Translations under genes and position numbers: made by a program
The notes under the pieces: model-generated
Told to the model about the DNA's origin: nothing
Seen by the model: the letters and a program-made list of their open reading frames with translations, nothing else
Database searches by the model: none
Assembly: GCA_007693765.1 (NCBI GenBank)
Contig: RECZ01000069.1
Location: 1 to 47,588 of the forward strand
DNA from: Phycisphaerales bacterium
GTDB lineage: Bacteria > Planctomycetota > Phycisphaerae > Phycisphaerales > UBA1924
Direction: 5' to 3'
Length of the DNA stretch: 47,588 nucleotides
In this document: positions 22,856 through 33,258 of the stretch, piece by piece
How positions within the stretch are numbered: position 1 is the first letter of the stretch
How the letters are laid out: each line of letters begins with the position of its first letter

Positions 22856-23013
22856 CCACCGTGCCACCGACTTCCAAAGGAAGTCGGTGTCTCCGGCCTT
22901 CTCCAGTCGTGGACATCCGGGGCAGCAAGAGCACCGACTTCGGGGCGAAGTCGGTGGCACGAAGAGGGGGACCGCGCCACCGTGCCACCGACTTCCAAAG
23001 GAAGTCGGTGTCT
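22856..23013. repeat. REP-like cluster of three 25-bp palindromes
   Basis: Two identical 37-base direct copies (22856-22892 and 22977-23013) each contain a perfect 11-bp stem, CACCGACTTCC / GGAAGTCGGTG, with loop AAA (stem-loop 22865-22889). Between them a third palindrome (22932-22956; CACCGACTTCG / CGAAGTCGGTG, loop GGG) lies in inverted orientation, together with its flanking GTGCC tail. The third copy differs at the innermost base pair by a compensatory change. The cluster fills the space between the cyclase gene (plus) and the NtrC-type regulator (minus), so the genes converge onto it. Confidence 0.92.
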
Positions 23014-23023
23014 TCGTACACGT

Positions 23024-24454
23024 TCACCGCAGGCCGTATTCCTTGAGTTTCCGGTACAGCGTGCGTTCGCCGATGCCCAGCAGTTTCGCGGTCTGTTCGC
23101 GGTTGCCGCCGGTGAGGCGGAGCGTCTCGCGGATGGCGCGTTTCTCGAGTTGTTCGAGGTTCGCCCCCGCGAGCGAGCCGCCGCTGGTCGTGGGTTCGTC
23201 GTCGTTGTCGGCGCTGGTGATCTCCGGCGGGATGTGCCGCACGTCCAGCGGGCTCTCGCCGGCGCTGGTCACCACCATGTTCTGCACCACGTTGAGCAGT
23301 TGCCGCACGTTGCCGGGCCAGGCGAACGCCGTGAGGCGCATCATCGCGGCGTCGCTCACATCGGGGGGCGGGGCGTCCTTGCGGAGTTCGTGCGCGTACT
23401 TCGCCACCGCGTGGCGCACGATCCGCGGGATGTCCTCCCGCCGGTCGCGCAGGGGGGGCACGTGCACGTGCGCGCCCTTGATGCGGAAGTACAGGTCCTG
23501 CCGGAACGACGCGTCCTGCGTCGCATTCTCGAGGTCCTTGTTCGTCGCGCTCACGAACCGCACGTCGACGCGCCGGGCCTCGTTGGCGCCCAGCCGCACG
23601 ACCTCGCCGCTCTCGAGCACGCGCAGGAGCTTGGCCTGCATGGGCAGGGGCATGTCGCCGATCTCGTCGAGGAAGATCGTGCCGCCGTTGGCGTACTCGA
23701 ACACGCCCTCGCGGTCCTTGTCCGCCCCGGTGAAGGCGCCCCGCACGTGCCCGAAGAGGGAGTCCTCCAGCAGCGATTCGCTCTGCCCGGCGCAGTTGAA
23801 GGCCACGAAGCGCTTGCCCGAGCGCGGGCTGTTGCGGTGGACCGCCTGCGCGATCAGTTCCTTGCCCACGCCGCTCTCGCCGGTGATGAGCACCGGCAGG
23901 TTCGAGGCCGCGACGGTGCGCACGGTCTGGATGATGCGGCGCATGGGCTCCGACCCGGCGATCAGGCCCTCGAAGCCCTCGTGCTGCACGAGGTCCTCGA
24001 GGCCCTCCGCCTGGTGGCGCAGCAGCACCGTCTCCGCGGCCCGGTTCACCAGCGCGCGGAAGACGGCGAGGTCCAGCGGTTTCTCGATGAAGTCGTACGC
24101 CCCGTGCTTGAACGCGGCCCGGGCGGTGGGCACGTCGCCGTGCGCCGTGACCATGATCGTCTCGGCCTCGGGCTGGAGCTCGCGCGCCCGCCGCAGGACG
24201 ACCATCCCCGCGTCGGCGCCCTCGTCGCCCACGCCCTCGTCGCCCGCGGAGGCGGGCATGCGCAGGTCGGTCACGATCACGTCGAACGCCCCGTGCGCCA
24301 GTTCCTCCAGCGCCGCGGCCACGCCGTGCACAACGGTGCACACGTGCCCCGGTTTGCGCAGGGCCTCGGCCATGACGTCGGCGTGCTCGGGCTCGTCTTC
24401 CACGATGAGGACCTGCGCCCGGGCGGCGGCGTCGCTGTTCGTTGTCACACTCAT
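23024..24454 (-). CDS. Sigma-54-dependent NtrC-family response regulator
   Basis: A 476-residue transcription activator. The receiver domain (about 14-135) has phospho-acceptor Asp63 (VTDLRMP), followed by an unusual Gly/Asp/Glu-rich insertion (about 69-83, AGDEGVGDEGADAG) in the loop after it, then MVTAHGD and DFIEKPLD. The AAA+ domain starts near 165, with Walker A GESGVGKE (192-199), the sigma-54 contact loop GAFTGA (239-244), Walker B TIFLDE and an arginine-finger region FRQDLYFRIKG. A Fis-type HTH closes the protein (KRAIRETLRLTGGNREQTAKLLGIGERTLYRKL). The start overlaps the ruvC stop (ATGA, 24451-24454), so the two are co-translated. No rpoN, partner kinase or target promoter is evident nearby. 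Confidence 0.94.
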   Translation of the reverse strand: MSVTTNSDAAARAQVLIVEDEPEHADVMAEALRKPGHVCTVVHGVAAALEELAHGAFDVIVTDLRMPASAGDEGVGDEGADAGMVVLRRARELQPEAETIMVTAHGDVPTARAAFKHGAYDFIEKPLDLAVFRALVNRAAETVLLRHQAEGLEDLVQHEGFEGLIAGSEPMRRIIQTVRTVAASNLPVLITGESGVGKELIAQAVHRNSPRSGKRFVAFNCAGQSESLLEDSLFGHVRGAFTGADKDREGVFEYANGGTIFLDEIGDMPLPMQAKLLRVLESGEVVRLGANEARRVDVRFVSATNKDLENATQDASFRQDLYFRIKGAHVHVPPLRDRREDIPRIVRHAVAKYAHELRKDAPPPDVSDAAMMRLTAFAWPGNVRQLLNVVQNMVVTSAGESPLDVRHIPPEITSADNDDEPTTSGGSLAGANLEQLEKRAIRETLRLTGGNREQTAKLLGIGERTLYRKLKEYGLR

Positions 24455-24981
24455 AGCGGGCCCAGTGTATGCGCGCCGGGGGATTCCACGCCCGCTCCCT
24501 CCCACGTCCGGGCCACGCACAGGGCGACGGCGATCGCGTCCGCCACGTCCGCCGGCTCTGGTCGCTCGCGCAGGTTGAGTTGGGCCCGCACCGCCTCCTG
24601 CATCTGATCCTTGCTCGCGTGCCCGAAGCCGGTGAGCGATTTCTTCACCCGCGTCGGCTTGAGTTCGATGATCCTCGCCCCCGTGCGCCGGATCGCCAGC
24701 AAGATCACCCCCCGCGCGTGCCCCATCGCGACGGCCGTGGTCGGGCGCTTGTAGTGGCTGAAGAGCGACTCGACCCCCGCGACGCCCGGGCGCAGCCGCG
24801 CCAGAACCTCGGTCAGGTCGGCGTCGAGTTCGACGAGCCGATCCGCGATCGTGCGCCCCGCGGGCAGCCGGAAGACGCCGGCCTCGACGAGCGTGGGAGA
24901 AACGTGCGGCTGATCCGGGTCGGCGTCCACACAGGCGTAGCCCGTGAAGCGGAGGCCGGGATCGACACCGAAGATGCGCAC
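24451..24981 (-). CDS. ruvC: Crossover junction endodeoxyribonuclease RuvC
   Basis: A 176-residue Holliday-junction resolvase. The catalytic acidic residues sit in MRIFGVDPGLRFTGYACVD (Asp7), GVESLFSH (Glu about 70) and EPADVADAIAVALC (the paired C-terminal aspartates). RGVILLAIRRTGARIIELKPTRVKKSLTGFGHASKDQMQ is the conserved DNA-binding core. The start is GTG (24979-24981). A TATCAT hexamer ends six bases before it with no ribosome binding site, suggesting a leaderless message. The gene is followed, with overlap, by the NtrC-type regulator rather than ruvA/ruvB; ruvB is found alone at 32191. Confidence 0.95.
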   Translation of the reverse strand: MRIFGVDPGLRFTGYACVDADPDQPHVSPTLVEAGVFRLPAGRTIADRLVELDADLTEVLARLRPGVAGVESLFSHYKRPTTAVAMGHARGVILLAIRRTGARIIELKPTRVKKSLTGFGHASKDQMQEAVRAQLNLRERPEPADVADAIAVALCVARTWEGAGVESPGAHTLGPL

Positions 24982-24987
24982 GCCGTG

Positions 24988-24993
24988 ATGATA
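24988..24993 (-). promoter_or_regulatory. Candidate -10 for leaderless ruvC
   Basis: TATCAT on the minus strand (five of six consensus bases), six bases before the GTG start. No clear -35. Confidence 0.4.
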
Positions 24994-25056
24994 AACCGTG
25001 CGGCCCCCCGGAGCATCGGATCACTCGTCACGCACCGGGTTCAGGGCGGGGCGGGA

Positions 25057-25815
25057 TCAGTAGCCCGGCTTGCCGCCGCGCTTATCCGTCTCGACGAGGC
25101 CGTCGCGCAGGCGCACGATGCGCTGGCAGCGGTTGGCGACGTTGTCGTCGTGCGTGACCATGATGATGGTCATGCCCCGCTCGTGCAGGCCGTCGAAGAG
25201 GTTCAGGATGGCGGCGCCCGTCGTGCTGTCGAGGTTGCCGGTGGGCTCGTCGGCCATGAGGACGACCGGCTCGGTCACCAGCGCCCTGGCGATCGCCGCC
25301 CGCTGCTGCTGCCCGCCGGAGAGCTCGCTGGGCCGGTGGCCGACGCGGTCGCCGAGGCCGACGAGATCAAGCTTCTCGAGCGAACGCGCCTGGCGCTCGG
25401 GCTTGGGCACCCCCTGGTAGAAGAGCGGCACCTCGACGTTCTCCTCGATCTTCAACTGGCTGATGAGGTTGAACGCCTGGAAGACGAAGCCGATCTTCTT
25501 GCCCCGGAAGGCGCTGAGGGTCTCGTCGTCCATCTGGGCGACGTTGCGCCCGTCGACGAAGTAATCGCCGGTGGTGGGGCGGTCGAGGCACCCCAGCACG
25601 TTCATGAGTGTGGACTTGCCCGACCCCGAGGCGCCCATGATGGCCACGTACTGCCCGCGGGGTATGGCCAGATCGACGCCGCGCAGGGCCTCGACGAGGA
25701 TGCTGCCGTCGGGCTTGTAGTAGCACTTGCGAACCAGCTTGAGCTCGGCCACTGGCGGCGAATCGGCCGCGGCGGCGTGCGGGGCGGTTGGCGATGGGGC
25801 GTCGATGGCTGTCAT
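25057..25815 (-). CDS. ABC transporter ATP-binding protein (MacB/LolD type)
   Basis: A 252-residue cytoplasmic ATPase of the MacB/LolD/FtsE group. Walker A is GASGSGKST, the Q-loop is VFQAFNLI, the signature is LSGGQQQRAAIARAL, Walker B is VVLMADEPTGNLD and the switch histidine is in MVTHDDN. The segment following Walker A (TLMNVLGCLDRPTTGDYFVDGRNV) is typical of lipoprotein-release or macrolide-export systems. A 20-residue Ala/Pro-rich N-terminal extension precedes the domain. No permease gene adjoins it (ruvC downstream, STAS gene upstream), so its membrane partner is encoded elsewhere. TACGAT lies six bases before the ATG. Confidence 0.92.
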   Translation of the reverse strand: MTAIDAPSPTAPHAAAADSPPVAELKLVRKCYYKPDGSILVEALRGVDLAIPRGQYVAIMGASGSGKSTLMNVLGCLDRPTTGDYFVDGRNVAQMDDETLSAFRGKKIGFVFQAFNLISQLKIEENVEVPLFYQGVPKPERQARSLEKLDLVGLGDRVGHRPSELSGGQQQRAAIARALVTEPVVLMADEPTGNLDSTTGAAILNLFDGLHERGMTIIMVTHDDNVANRCQRIVRLRDGLVETDKRGGKPGY

Positions 25816-25821
25816 TGTTCC

Positions 25822-25827
25822 ATCGTA
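25822..25827 (-). promoter_or_regulatory. Candidate -10 for leaderless ABC gene
   Basis: TACGAT on the minus strand, six bases before ATG 25815; no -35 and only a weak GGAA between hexamer and start. Confidence 0.3.
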
Positions 25828-25866
25828 CCCCCGCCGAGTCCCCGGGCTGCATCGCTCGGGGCTAAA

Positions 25867-26214
25867 TCAGGTGTCTTCGAGCTGGAGCGCGGCCAGCGCG
25901 CTGGCGGTGTCCGGCTGGAAGTGGAAGACCTTGTCGAGCCCGGTGACCAGCATGATCGACCAAACCGGGTCGGCGACGGAGCACACCCGCAGCTTCCGCT
26001 CGCACTCGCCCAGACGCTTTCGCAGGCGCAGCAACTGGGCGATGTTCGACGAGTTGAGGTACGTCACGCCGGAGAGGTTGAGCACGACGTGCGGCGCCTC
26101 TTCGGGCGCGGCCTCGGCGAGGCGCGTGTTGAGGTTCGTCAACTCCTCCGAGAGCGAGGGCTCGTCGGAGAGGTCGGCGATGACGATGTTGTCGGACCAA
26201 TCGGTAGCCATCAT
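25867..26214 (-). CDS. STAS-domain protein (anti-anti-sigma factor-like)
   Basis: A 115-residue single-domain protein. The STAS core is visible as PHVVLNLSGVTYLNSSNIAQLLRLRKRLGE, where the serine pair after LN occupies the phosphorylation site of SpoIIAA-type antagonists, followed by RKLRVCSVADPVWSIMLVTGLDKVFHF. Such proteins bind anti-sigma kinases when unphosphorylated and so free a sigma factor or another partner. No RsbW-type kinase or PP2C phosphatase gene is close by. GGAGG ten bases before the ATG supports the start at 26214; a second ATG follows directly at 26211. It is separated from gyrA upstream by about 90 bases on the same strand. Confidence 0.88.
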   Translation of the reverse strand: MMATDWSDNIVIADLSDEPSLSEELTNLNTRLAEAAPEEAPHVVLNLSGVTYLNSSNIAQLLRLRKRLGECERKLRVCSVADPVWSIMLVTGLDKVFHFQPDTASALAALQLEDT

Positions 26215-26303
26215 GGGCGTTGCGCCTCCCCTTTGCGTGCGTCGGCCGCGTGTGCGACAGACTACCACACGCGCACACCCGGCCCAAGAGCGGAGGCGCG
26301 GGA

Positions 26304-29069
<2,766 letters not shown>

Positions 29070-29163
29070 CGAGCGATCGGCTCCTGCGCCAAAGCGTCGT
29101 CAGAGGAGGGCCGGCCGGCGCCCGTGCTCGGGGGCCTCGCCGGGGACGGGGGGAGAGAACCGC

Positions 29164-29169
29164 ATTATA
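29164..29169 (-). promoter_or_regulatory. Candidate -10 for gyrA
   Basis: A perfect TATAAT on the minus strand that overlaps the TAA stop of the upstream membrane protein, about 95 bases before the gyrA start. No TTGACA-like box at 16-18 bases upstream. Confidence 0.4.
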
Positions 29170-30370
29170 GGTTGGAAGGGGGCCCCACGACGCTCCCGCC
29201 CGCCCTCGCCCGAGCGTGCCGCAATCCCCGTGCGACAAGGGGCGCCAGCAGCGCCACGAGCAGCCCCGGCGCCAGCCACGCCCACCGCTGTTCGATGAAC
29301 CCGAGCCAGAACATCGGCGCCGCGATGACCGTCACGCCCGCCGCGGCCCACCGTGTCGGGCCGTCCCAGACCCGCCCGCCCGCGCTCCACGCCCACACCA
29401 GCGCCGGCAGGAGCAGGCCGTACGCGCCCATGAAGCACTTGTACAGCGTCTCTCCCGGCGCGAACTCGCGTCCCGAGGCGCCGACGATCCCCGCCGCCAG
29501 CCCCAGCAGCACGCCCGCGAGCAGCGCCGTCCACGCGATCGACCCCGCCCCGACGAGCGTCGCTCGCTCGCGCACGCGCAGCTCGCGCAGGTGCGCACCG
29601 ACCGTGAACGCGCTCTGCATCGTGATGTGCACAACGACGTAGTAGCTCACGCCTCGCCCCAGCCACATGGGCGCGTAGAGCAGGGTGAAGGTGATCATTG
29701 CCAGAAAGAGCGCCCCGAAGCCGATGACGAACGCCGCCGTGCCCGTCGCGCCCGACTCCTCGCGCCGGGCGCGGAGGAACGTCAGGTCAAGGTAGGGGCA
29801 CAGCGCGAAACCGAAGACCATCACCGGCGCCAGCCACAGCAGGTCGCCCGGCGGCGACGCCCCCGACCACGCCGGCGCGTGCATGCTCTCGTGCGCCGTC
29901 ATCCACGTCAGCAGGGCGAGCACGACGGAGCCGCACCACACCATGGGCGCCGCCCGTCTCCACGCGCCCCAGCCGCCCTGCGATACGGCCCATCCCAGCG
30001 CGAACACGGCGATGCTCAACGCCGGCGTCGCCCACACGCCCAACACGGGCGCCAGCGCCCATCCGCCGAGCCACGTCAGAAAGAACGCGTGGAACGCCAG
30101 CGTGATCGCGCTGAAGAGCGTCGGCCCGCCCCCAAGCGCCGCGGCCCGACCCGCCGCGGCCCCCCGGCCCCGCAGCACCACGCCCATGGCCATCGCCCCC
30201 AGCACGTTGGGGACGGCGAACGCCACCCACCCCCACACGCCGAACTCCCGCACGAGGATCACCGGCAGGAACATCCCGATGACCCACGTCCACGAGCACG
30301 CGAGAAAGGCCCCGGCGCCCAGCGCCCGCGCCCAGCCGATGCGTGATGTGTCAGCGTGCGTCCCGCCCAC
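29165..30370 (-). CDS. Multi-pass membrane protein, unknown function
   Basis: A 401-residue integral membrane protein with about eleven hydrophobic segments. The first (about 15-45, CSWTWVIGMFLPVILVREFGVWGWVAFAVPNVLGAMAMG) and the following helices superficially recall sodium:solute symporter folds, but no family motif is certain. A periplasmic or cytoplasmic loop has MTAHESMHAPAWSGASPPGD, and a short charged loop LRARREES separates two halves. The start is GTG 30370, only three bases after the stop of the DUF4442 gene, so the two are probably co-transcribed. The TAA stop overlaps the probable gyrA -10. I cannot name a substrate. Confidence 0.75.
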   Translation of the reverse strand: MGGTHADTSRIGWARALGAGAFLACSWTWVIGMFLPVILVREFGVWGWVAFAVPNVLGAMAMGVVLRGRGAAAGRAAALGGGPTLFSAITLAFHAFFLTWLGGWALAPVLGVWATPALSIAVFALGWAVSQGGWGAWRRAAPMVWCGSVVLALLTWMTAHESMHAPAWSGASPPGDLLWLAPVMVFGFALCPYLDLTFLRARREESGATGTAAFVIGFGALFLAMITFTLLYAPMWLGRGVSYYVVVHITMQSAFTVGAHLRELRVRERATLVGAGSIAWTALLAGVLLGLAAGIVGASGREFAPGETLYKCFMGAYGLLLPALVWAWSAGGRVWDGPTRWAAAGVTVIAAPMFWLGFIEQRWAWLAPGLLVALLAPLVARGLRHARARAGGSVVGPPSNL

Positions 30371-30373
30371 GGT

Positions 30374-31066
30374 TTACGAGCGCTTTTTTTTGCGCCGCTT
30401 GCGCTGCGCCTCGACGTGCGTCTTCGGCGTCACGTGGAACGTCGCGTGGCAGACGCCGATGCGTCGCTCTTTCGAGCCCTTGCCCGGGTTGATCTGCTGC
30501 ACGACGTCGAGATCGACGTCGATGTTGAACTCGCCGCCCTCGGCGAGGAGGGCGTCGAGGTCTTCGCGCGGGCTCACCCGGTAGAGGGCGGGGCCGAAGC
30601 AGGGGCGCATGAACTTGTACGTGAGCTGCTTGCAGACCACGGTGTAGTCCCCGCCGCACACGCCCCAGATGTACATGCCCCCGGCGATCTCGCTGTTGGC
30701 CAGCAGGGCCGCGCCGGCCATCGCGTTGTACCAGTTGCGGTTGAACCGCCGGAAGGGCAGCACCGCCTGAAACGTGCGCGGGTCGATCTGCTTGAACCGG
30801 ATGCCCGACTTGAACGCGATCGGCAGCCACATGAATGAGCTGAGCCGACGCCACAGCCGGTTACCCATCACCATCCTGCGGCTGACGTACGCCTCGAAGC
30901 GGTCCATCCGCGAGCGGACGCGGGGCTTGGCCTTCACCAACGGCTTCGTCAACGGGATGGTGCAGATGATCTCGTCCGCCGGAGCGTCCGCCGCTCGCGC
31001 ACCGTCGGCGCCCTCCTGAGGGCGATCCAGCCCCGGCTCGGGAATGGTGGTGGTGACGCCGTCGGT
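30374..31066 (-). CDS. DUF4442 (hotdog-fold, thioesterase-like) protein
   Basis: About 230 residues. The core (SFMWLPIAFKSGIRFKQIDPRTFQAVLPFRRFNRNWYNAMAGAALLANSEIAGGMYI, then TVVCKQLTYKFMRPCFGPALYRV) matches the DUF4442 hotdog fold related to PaaI/YiiD thioesterases, in which acyl substrates bind between two subunits. The C-terminus is strongly basic (AQRKRRKKKRS). The start is uncertain: the frame is open to GTG 31186, but codon use there is non-coding and a TACACT hexamer (31123-31128) lies inside it. I therefore place the start at TTG 31066, with ATG 30907 as the minimal alternative. The gene is followed by a membrane protein three bases later. No substrate is implied by the sequence. Confidence 0.72.
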   Translation of the reverse strand, partial: TDGVTTTIPEPGLDRPQEGADGARAADAPADEIICTIPLTKPLVKAKPRVRSRMDRFEAYVSRRMVMGNRLWRRLSSFMWLPIAFKSGIRFKQIDPRTFQAVLPFRRFNRNWYNAMAGAALLANSEIAGGMYIWGVCGGDYTVVCKQLTYKFMRPCFGPALYRVSPREDLDALLAEGGEFNIDVDLDVVQQINPGKGSKERRIGVCHATFHVTPKTHVEAQRKRRKKKRS

Positions 31067-31122
31067 CAAGCCTTGGATCCGTGAAAGAAGTTGCGGCGTG
31101 CGGAATCGCGGACGCTGGGGGC

Positions 31123-31128
31123 AGTGTA
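31123..31128 (-). promoter_or_regulatory. Candidate -10 for the DUF4442 gene
   Basis: TACACT on the minus strand, about 57 bases before the TTG start at 31066 and within the DNA separating it from the metallo-hydrolase gene. Confidence 0.3.
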
Positions 31129-31188
31129 GCGGGGCGGGTGGGCCCGGGCGGGCCGGCTGAGGAGAACGCCTACGCCTCTCCCGCACGT

Positions 31189-32097
31189 TCAGCCCGCATC
31201 GTCGTCCGGCGTCAGCAGATACGCGCCGCGTTTGTCCGGGTCGCGTTCGACCCGCACCAGCGCGGGGCCGGGCTCATGGTCGATGGCGAGGGTCCACCCG
31301 TGCTCGGCCGCGGCGTCGAGCAGGCGTGTCCGCATCCGCATGCTGGTATATGCCTCGACGTCATAGGCCATGTTGTACGCGGCGCCTGCGTGGTTCGCCG
31401 TAGGCATCACATCGGGAGTGAACACCACGGTGCGCCCGGAGCCGTCACGGAACATCACCGCCTGCTGCCCCCACGTGTGCCCCGGCACGCGGAAGACGCC
31501 GATCCCCTCCAGCCCCGGCAGGGGGACGGGGGTCGGGTCGAACCCGGTGGCGTCGAGGTCCGCCGCGGGGTCGGGTGTGTCCACGAGCAGCACGCGCTCC
31601 TTGACGTCGGGCGTGAGGTGGTCGGGCAGGTACGTCTTGTGCATGGTCGAGCGATTGGCGAGGGCGTCCTCCCATTCCCGGCGCTGCGTGACGATGCGGG
31701 CGTTGGGGAACGCGATCACGGGACCCTCGCCCTCGCCCGTGCGGGGGCGGCGCGTGAGGGCGCCGGCGTGATCGAAGTGCAGGTGGGAGAGGATGACGGC
31801 GTCCACGCTCGACGCGTCGCACCCGGCCTCGTGCAGGGCGTCGAGGACGGTGCGGTTCTCCATGGCGTAGATGTCGCGCTCCTTGGCGCCGAACTTGTCG
31901 CCGATGCCCAACTCGACGACGACCGTCTTGCCGTTGCGCTCCAGCAGCAGGGCGTTGGTCTGGAGGGGGATGCGGTTGCGGTCGTCGGGCTCGACGAGGC
32001 GCGTCCAGACGACGCGGGGCACGACGCCGAACATCGAGCCGCCGTCGAGTCGGAAGGCGCCGCAGCGGAGAAGCCGCCAGTTCCAGGTGTCGCTCAT
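31189..32097 (-). CDS. Metallo-beta-lactamase fold hydrolase
   Basis: A 302-residue soluble enzyme with the two-metal site of the MBL superfamily: LSHLHFDHAG (HxHxDH), a second histidine in VFRVPGHTWGQQAVMF, Asp in VVFTPDVMPTANHA, and a final histidine in AIDHEPGP. The N-terminal segment (WRLLRCGAFRLDGGSMFGVVPRVVWTRLV) and the Gly/Asp pattern resemble the lactonase/AttM-like and uncharacterised MBL hydrolase branches rather than RNases or glyoxalases. No signal peptide is present. Substrate unknown. It is divergent from ruvB, with about 90 bases between, and convergent with nothing; the DUF4442 gene lies downstream on the same strand with its own probable promoter. Confidence 0.85.
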   Translation of the reverse strand: MSDTWNWRLLRCGAFRLDGGSMFGVVPRVVWTRLVEPDDRNRIPLQTNALLLERNGKTVVVELGIGDKFGAKERDIYAMENRTVLDALHEAGCDASSVDAVILSHLHFDHAGALTRRPRTGEGEGPVIAFPNARIVTQRREWEDALANRSTMHKTYLPDHLTPDVKERVLLVDTPDPAADLDATGFDPTPVPLPGLEGIGVFRVPGHTWGQQAVMFRDGSGRTVVFTPDVMPTANHAGAAYNMAYDVEAYTSMRMRTRLLDAAAEHGWTLAIDHEPGPALVRVERDPDKRGAYLLTPDDDAG

Positions 32098-32176
32098 GGT
32101 GCCTCGCAGTGTGGGATGACGGTGCGATGGGATCGCTTCCAGGCGCTTCCGGGGGGGGCACACTATCGCAAGCGGG

Positions 32177-32182
32177 TACACT
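32177..32182 (+). promoter_or_regulatory. Candidate -10 for ruvB
   Basis: TACACT eight bases before ATG 32191; no ribosome binding site lies between, consistent with a leaderless or near-leaderless transcript. Confidence 0.4.
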
Positions 32183-32190
32183 GCGGCCAG

Positions 32191-33255
32191 ATGGCCACCA
32201 GCCGCATCATCTCGGCCCAGTCGCAGTCGCCGGAGGAGGAGCGCCAGAACTGGTCGCTCCGCCCCACGCGCATCGAGGAGTACGTCGGCCAGCACGAACT
32301 GCTCGAACGCGTCCGCATCGCGGTGCAGGCGGCGAGGGAGCGCAAGGAGCCGATGGAGCACGTGCTCCTGCACGGCCCGCCCGGCCTCGGCAAGACGACC
32401 CTCGCCCACGTGATCGCCCACGAGATGGGCTCGCACGCGCACTGCGTCTCGGGGGCGGCGCTCACCCGCGCCAGCGACCTCGTGGGCACGCTCACCCGCA
32501 TGGGCGAGCGCGACGTGCTGTTCATCGACGAGATCCACCGCCTGCCCCCCGCGGTCGAAGAGTTCATCTACCCCGCGATGGAGGACTTCCGCATCGACGT
32601 GACGGTGGACGCGGGGATGCACGCGCGGACGGTATCGCTCACGCTCAAGCCCTTCACCCTCATCGGCGCCACGACGCGCGCGGGCATGCTCAGCGCGCCG
32701 CTGCGCAGCCGCTTCGGCATCAGCCACCACCTGCGCCACTACACGCCCGAGGAACTGGGGATCATCGTCCGGCGCAACTGCGCACTGCTGGGCATGACCG
32801 ACGCCGACGAGGATGCGCTCGACGCCATCGCCCACCGCAGCAGGGGCGCGCCGCGCATTGCCAACCGTCTGCTGCGGCGCGTGCGCGACTACGCCCAGGT
32901 CCGCGCCGAGGGGCGCGTCCGCGCCGGCGTCATCGATGAGGCGCTCGCGCTCGAGGGCGTGGACGACCTCGGCCTCGACGAGCTCGACCGGCGCTACTTG
33001 CGCACCATCGCCACCACGTACAAGGGCGGCCCCGTCGGCCTCGAGGCCGTCGCCGCCACGCTCAACGAGGACGCGGGCACGCTCGAAGACGTCGTCGAGC
33101 CGTACCTGCTGCAGATCGGCCTGCTGGCGCGCACGCGGCGCGGGCGCCAGCTCACGCACGAGGGGGCGCGCCGCCTCGGCGCACCCGCCCCGGCGGACCT
33201 CGCGCCGGAGTCGGACGCGGACGACGGGCTGCCCCTGCTCCGCGCGGAGCCCTGA
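32191..33255 (+). CDS. ruvB: Holliday junction branch migration ATPase RuvB
   Basis: A 354-residue AAA+ motor that drives branch migration with RuvA. It has the RuvB-specific N-terminus (SLRPTRIEEYVGQHELLERVRIAVQAA), Walker A HGPPGLGKTT, Walker B VLFIDEIHRL, the PAMEDFRIDV hairpin segment, sensor I IGATTRAGMLSAPLRSRFGI and the C-terminal winged helix (LDRRYLRTIATTYKGGPVGLEAVAATLNEDAGTLEDVVEPYLLQIG). The ATG chosen is 32191, eight bases after a TACACT hexamer; the frame upstream is open but opposite to the MBL gene and non-coding. ruvA is absent here; ruvC is 7 kb away on the other strand. A glycosyltransferase gene starts three bases after its stop. Confidence 0.96.
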   Translation: MATSRIISAQSQSPEEERQNWSLRPTRIEEYVGQHELLERVRIAVQAARERKEPMEHVLLHGPPGLGKTTLAHVIAHEMGSHAHCVSGAALTRASDLVGTLTRMGERDVLFIDEIHRLPPAVEEFIYPAMEDFRIDVTVDAGMHARTVSLTLKPFTLIGATTRAGMLSAPLRSRFGISHHLRHYTPEELGIIVRRNCALLGMTDADEDALDAIAHRSRGAPRIANRLLRRVRDYAQVRAEGRVRAGVIDEALALEGVDDLGLDELDRRYLRTIATTYKGGPVGLEAVAATLNEDAGTLEDVVEPYLLQIGLLARTRRGRQLTHEGARRLGAPAPADLAPESDADDGLPLLRAEP

Positions 33256-33258
33256 CCC

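Noticed and set aside
22856-23013. CRISPR array
   Set aside because: Only three units, one inverted, each a self-complementary palindrome, and no cas genes; this fits REP-like elements instead.
22834-23046. Small open frame across the palindrome cluster
   Set aside because: Its repeated peptide segments simply reflect the DNA repeats; there is no ribosome binding site or recognisable product.
31067-31186. N-terminal extension of the DUF4442 protein to GTG 31186
   Set aside because: Third codon positions there are not GC-biased as in real genes of this window, and a promoter-like TACACT falls inside it.
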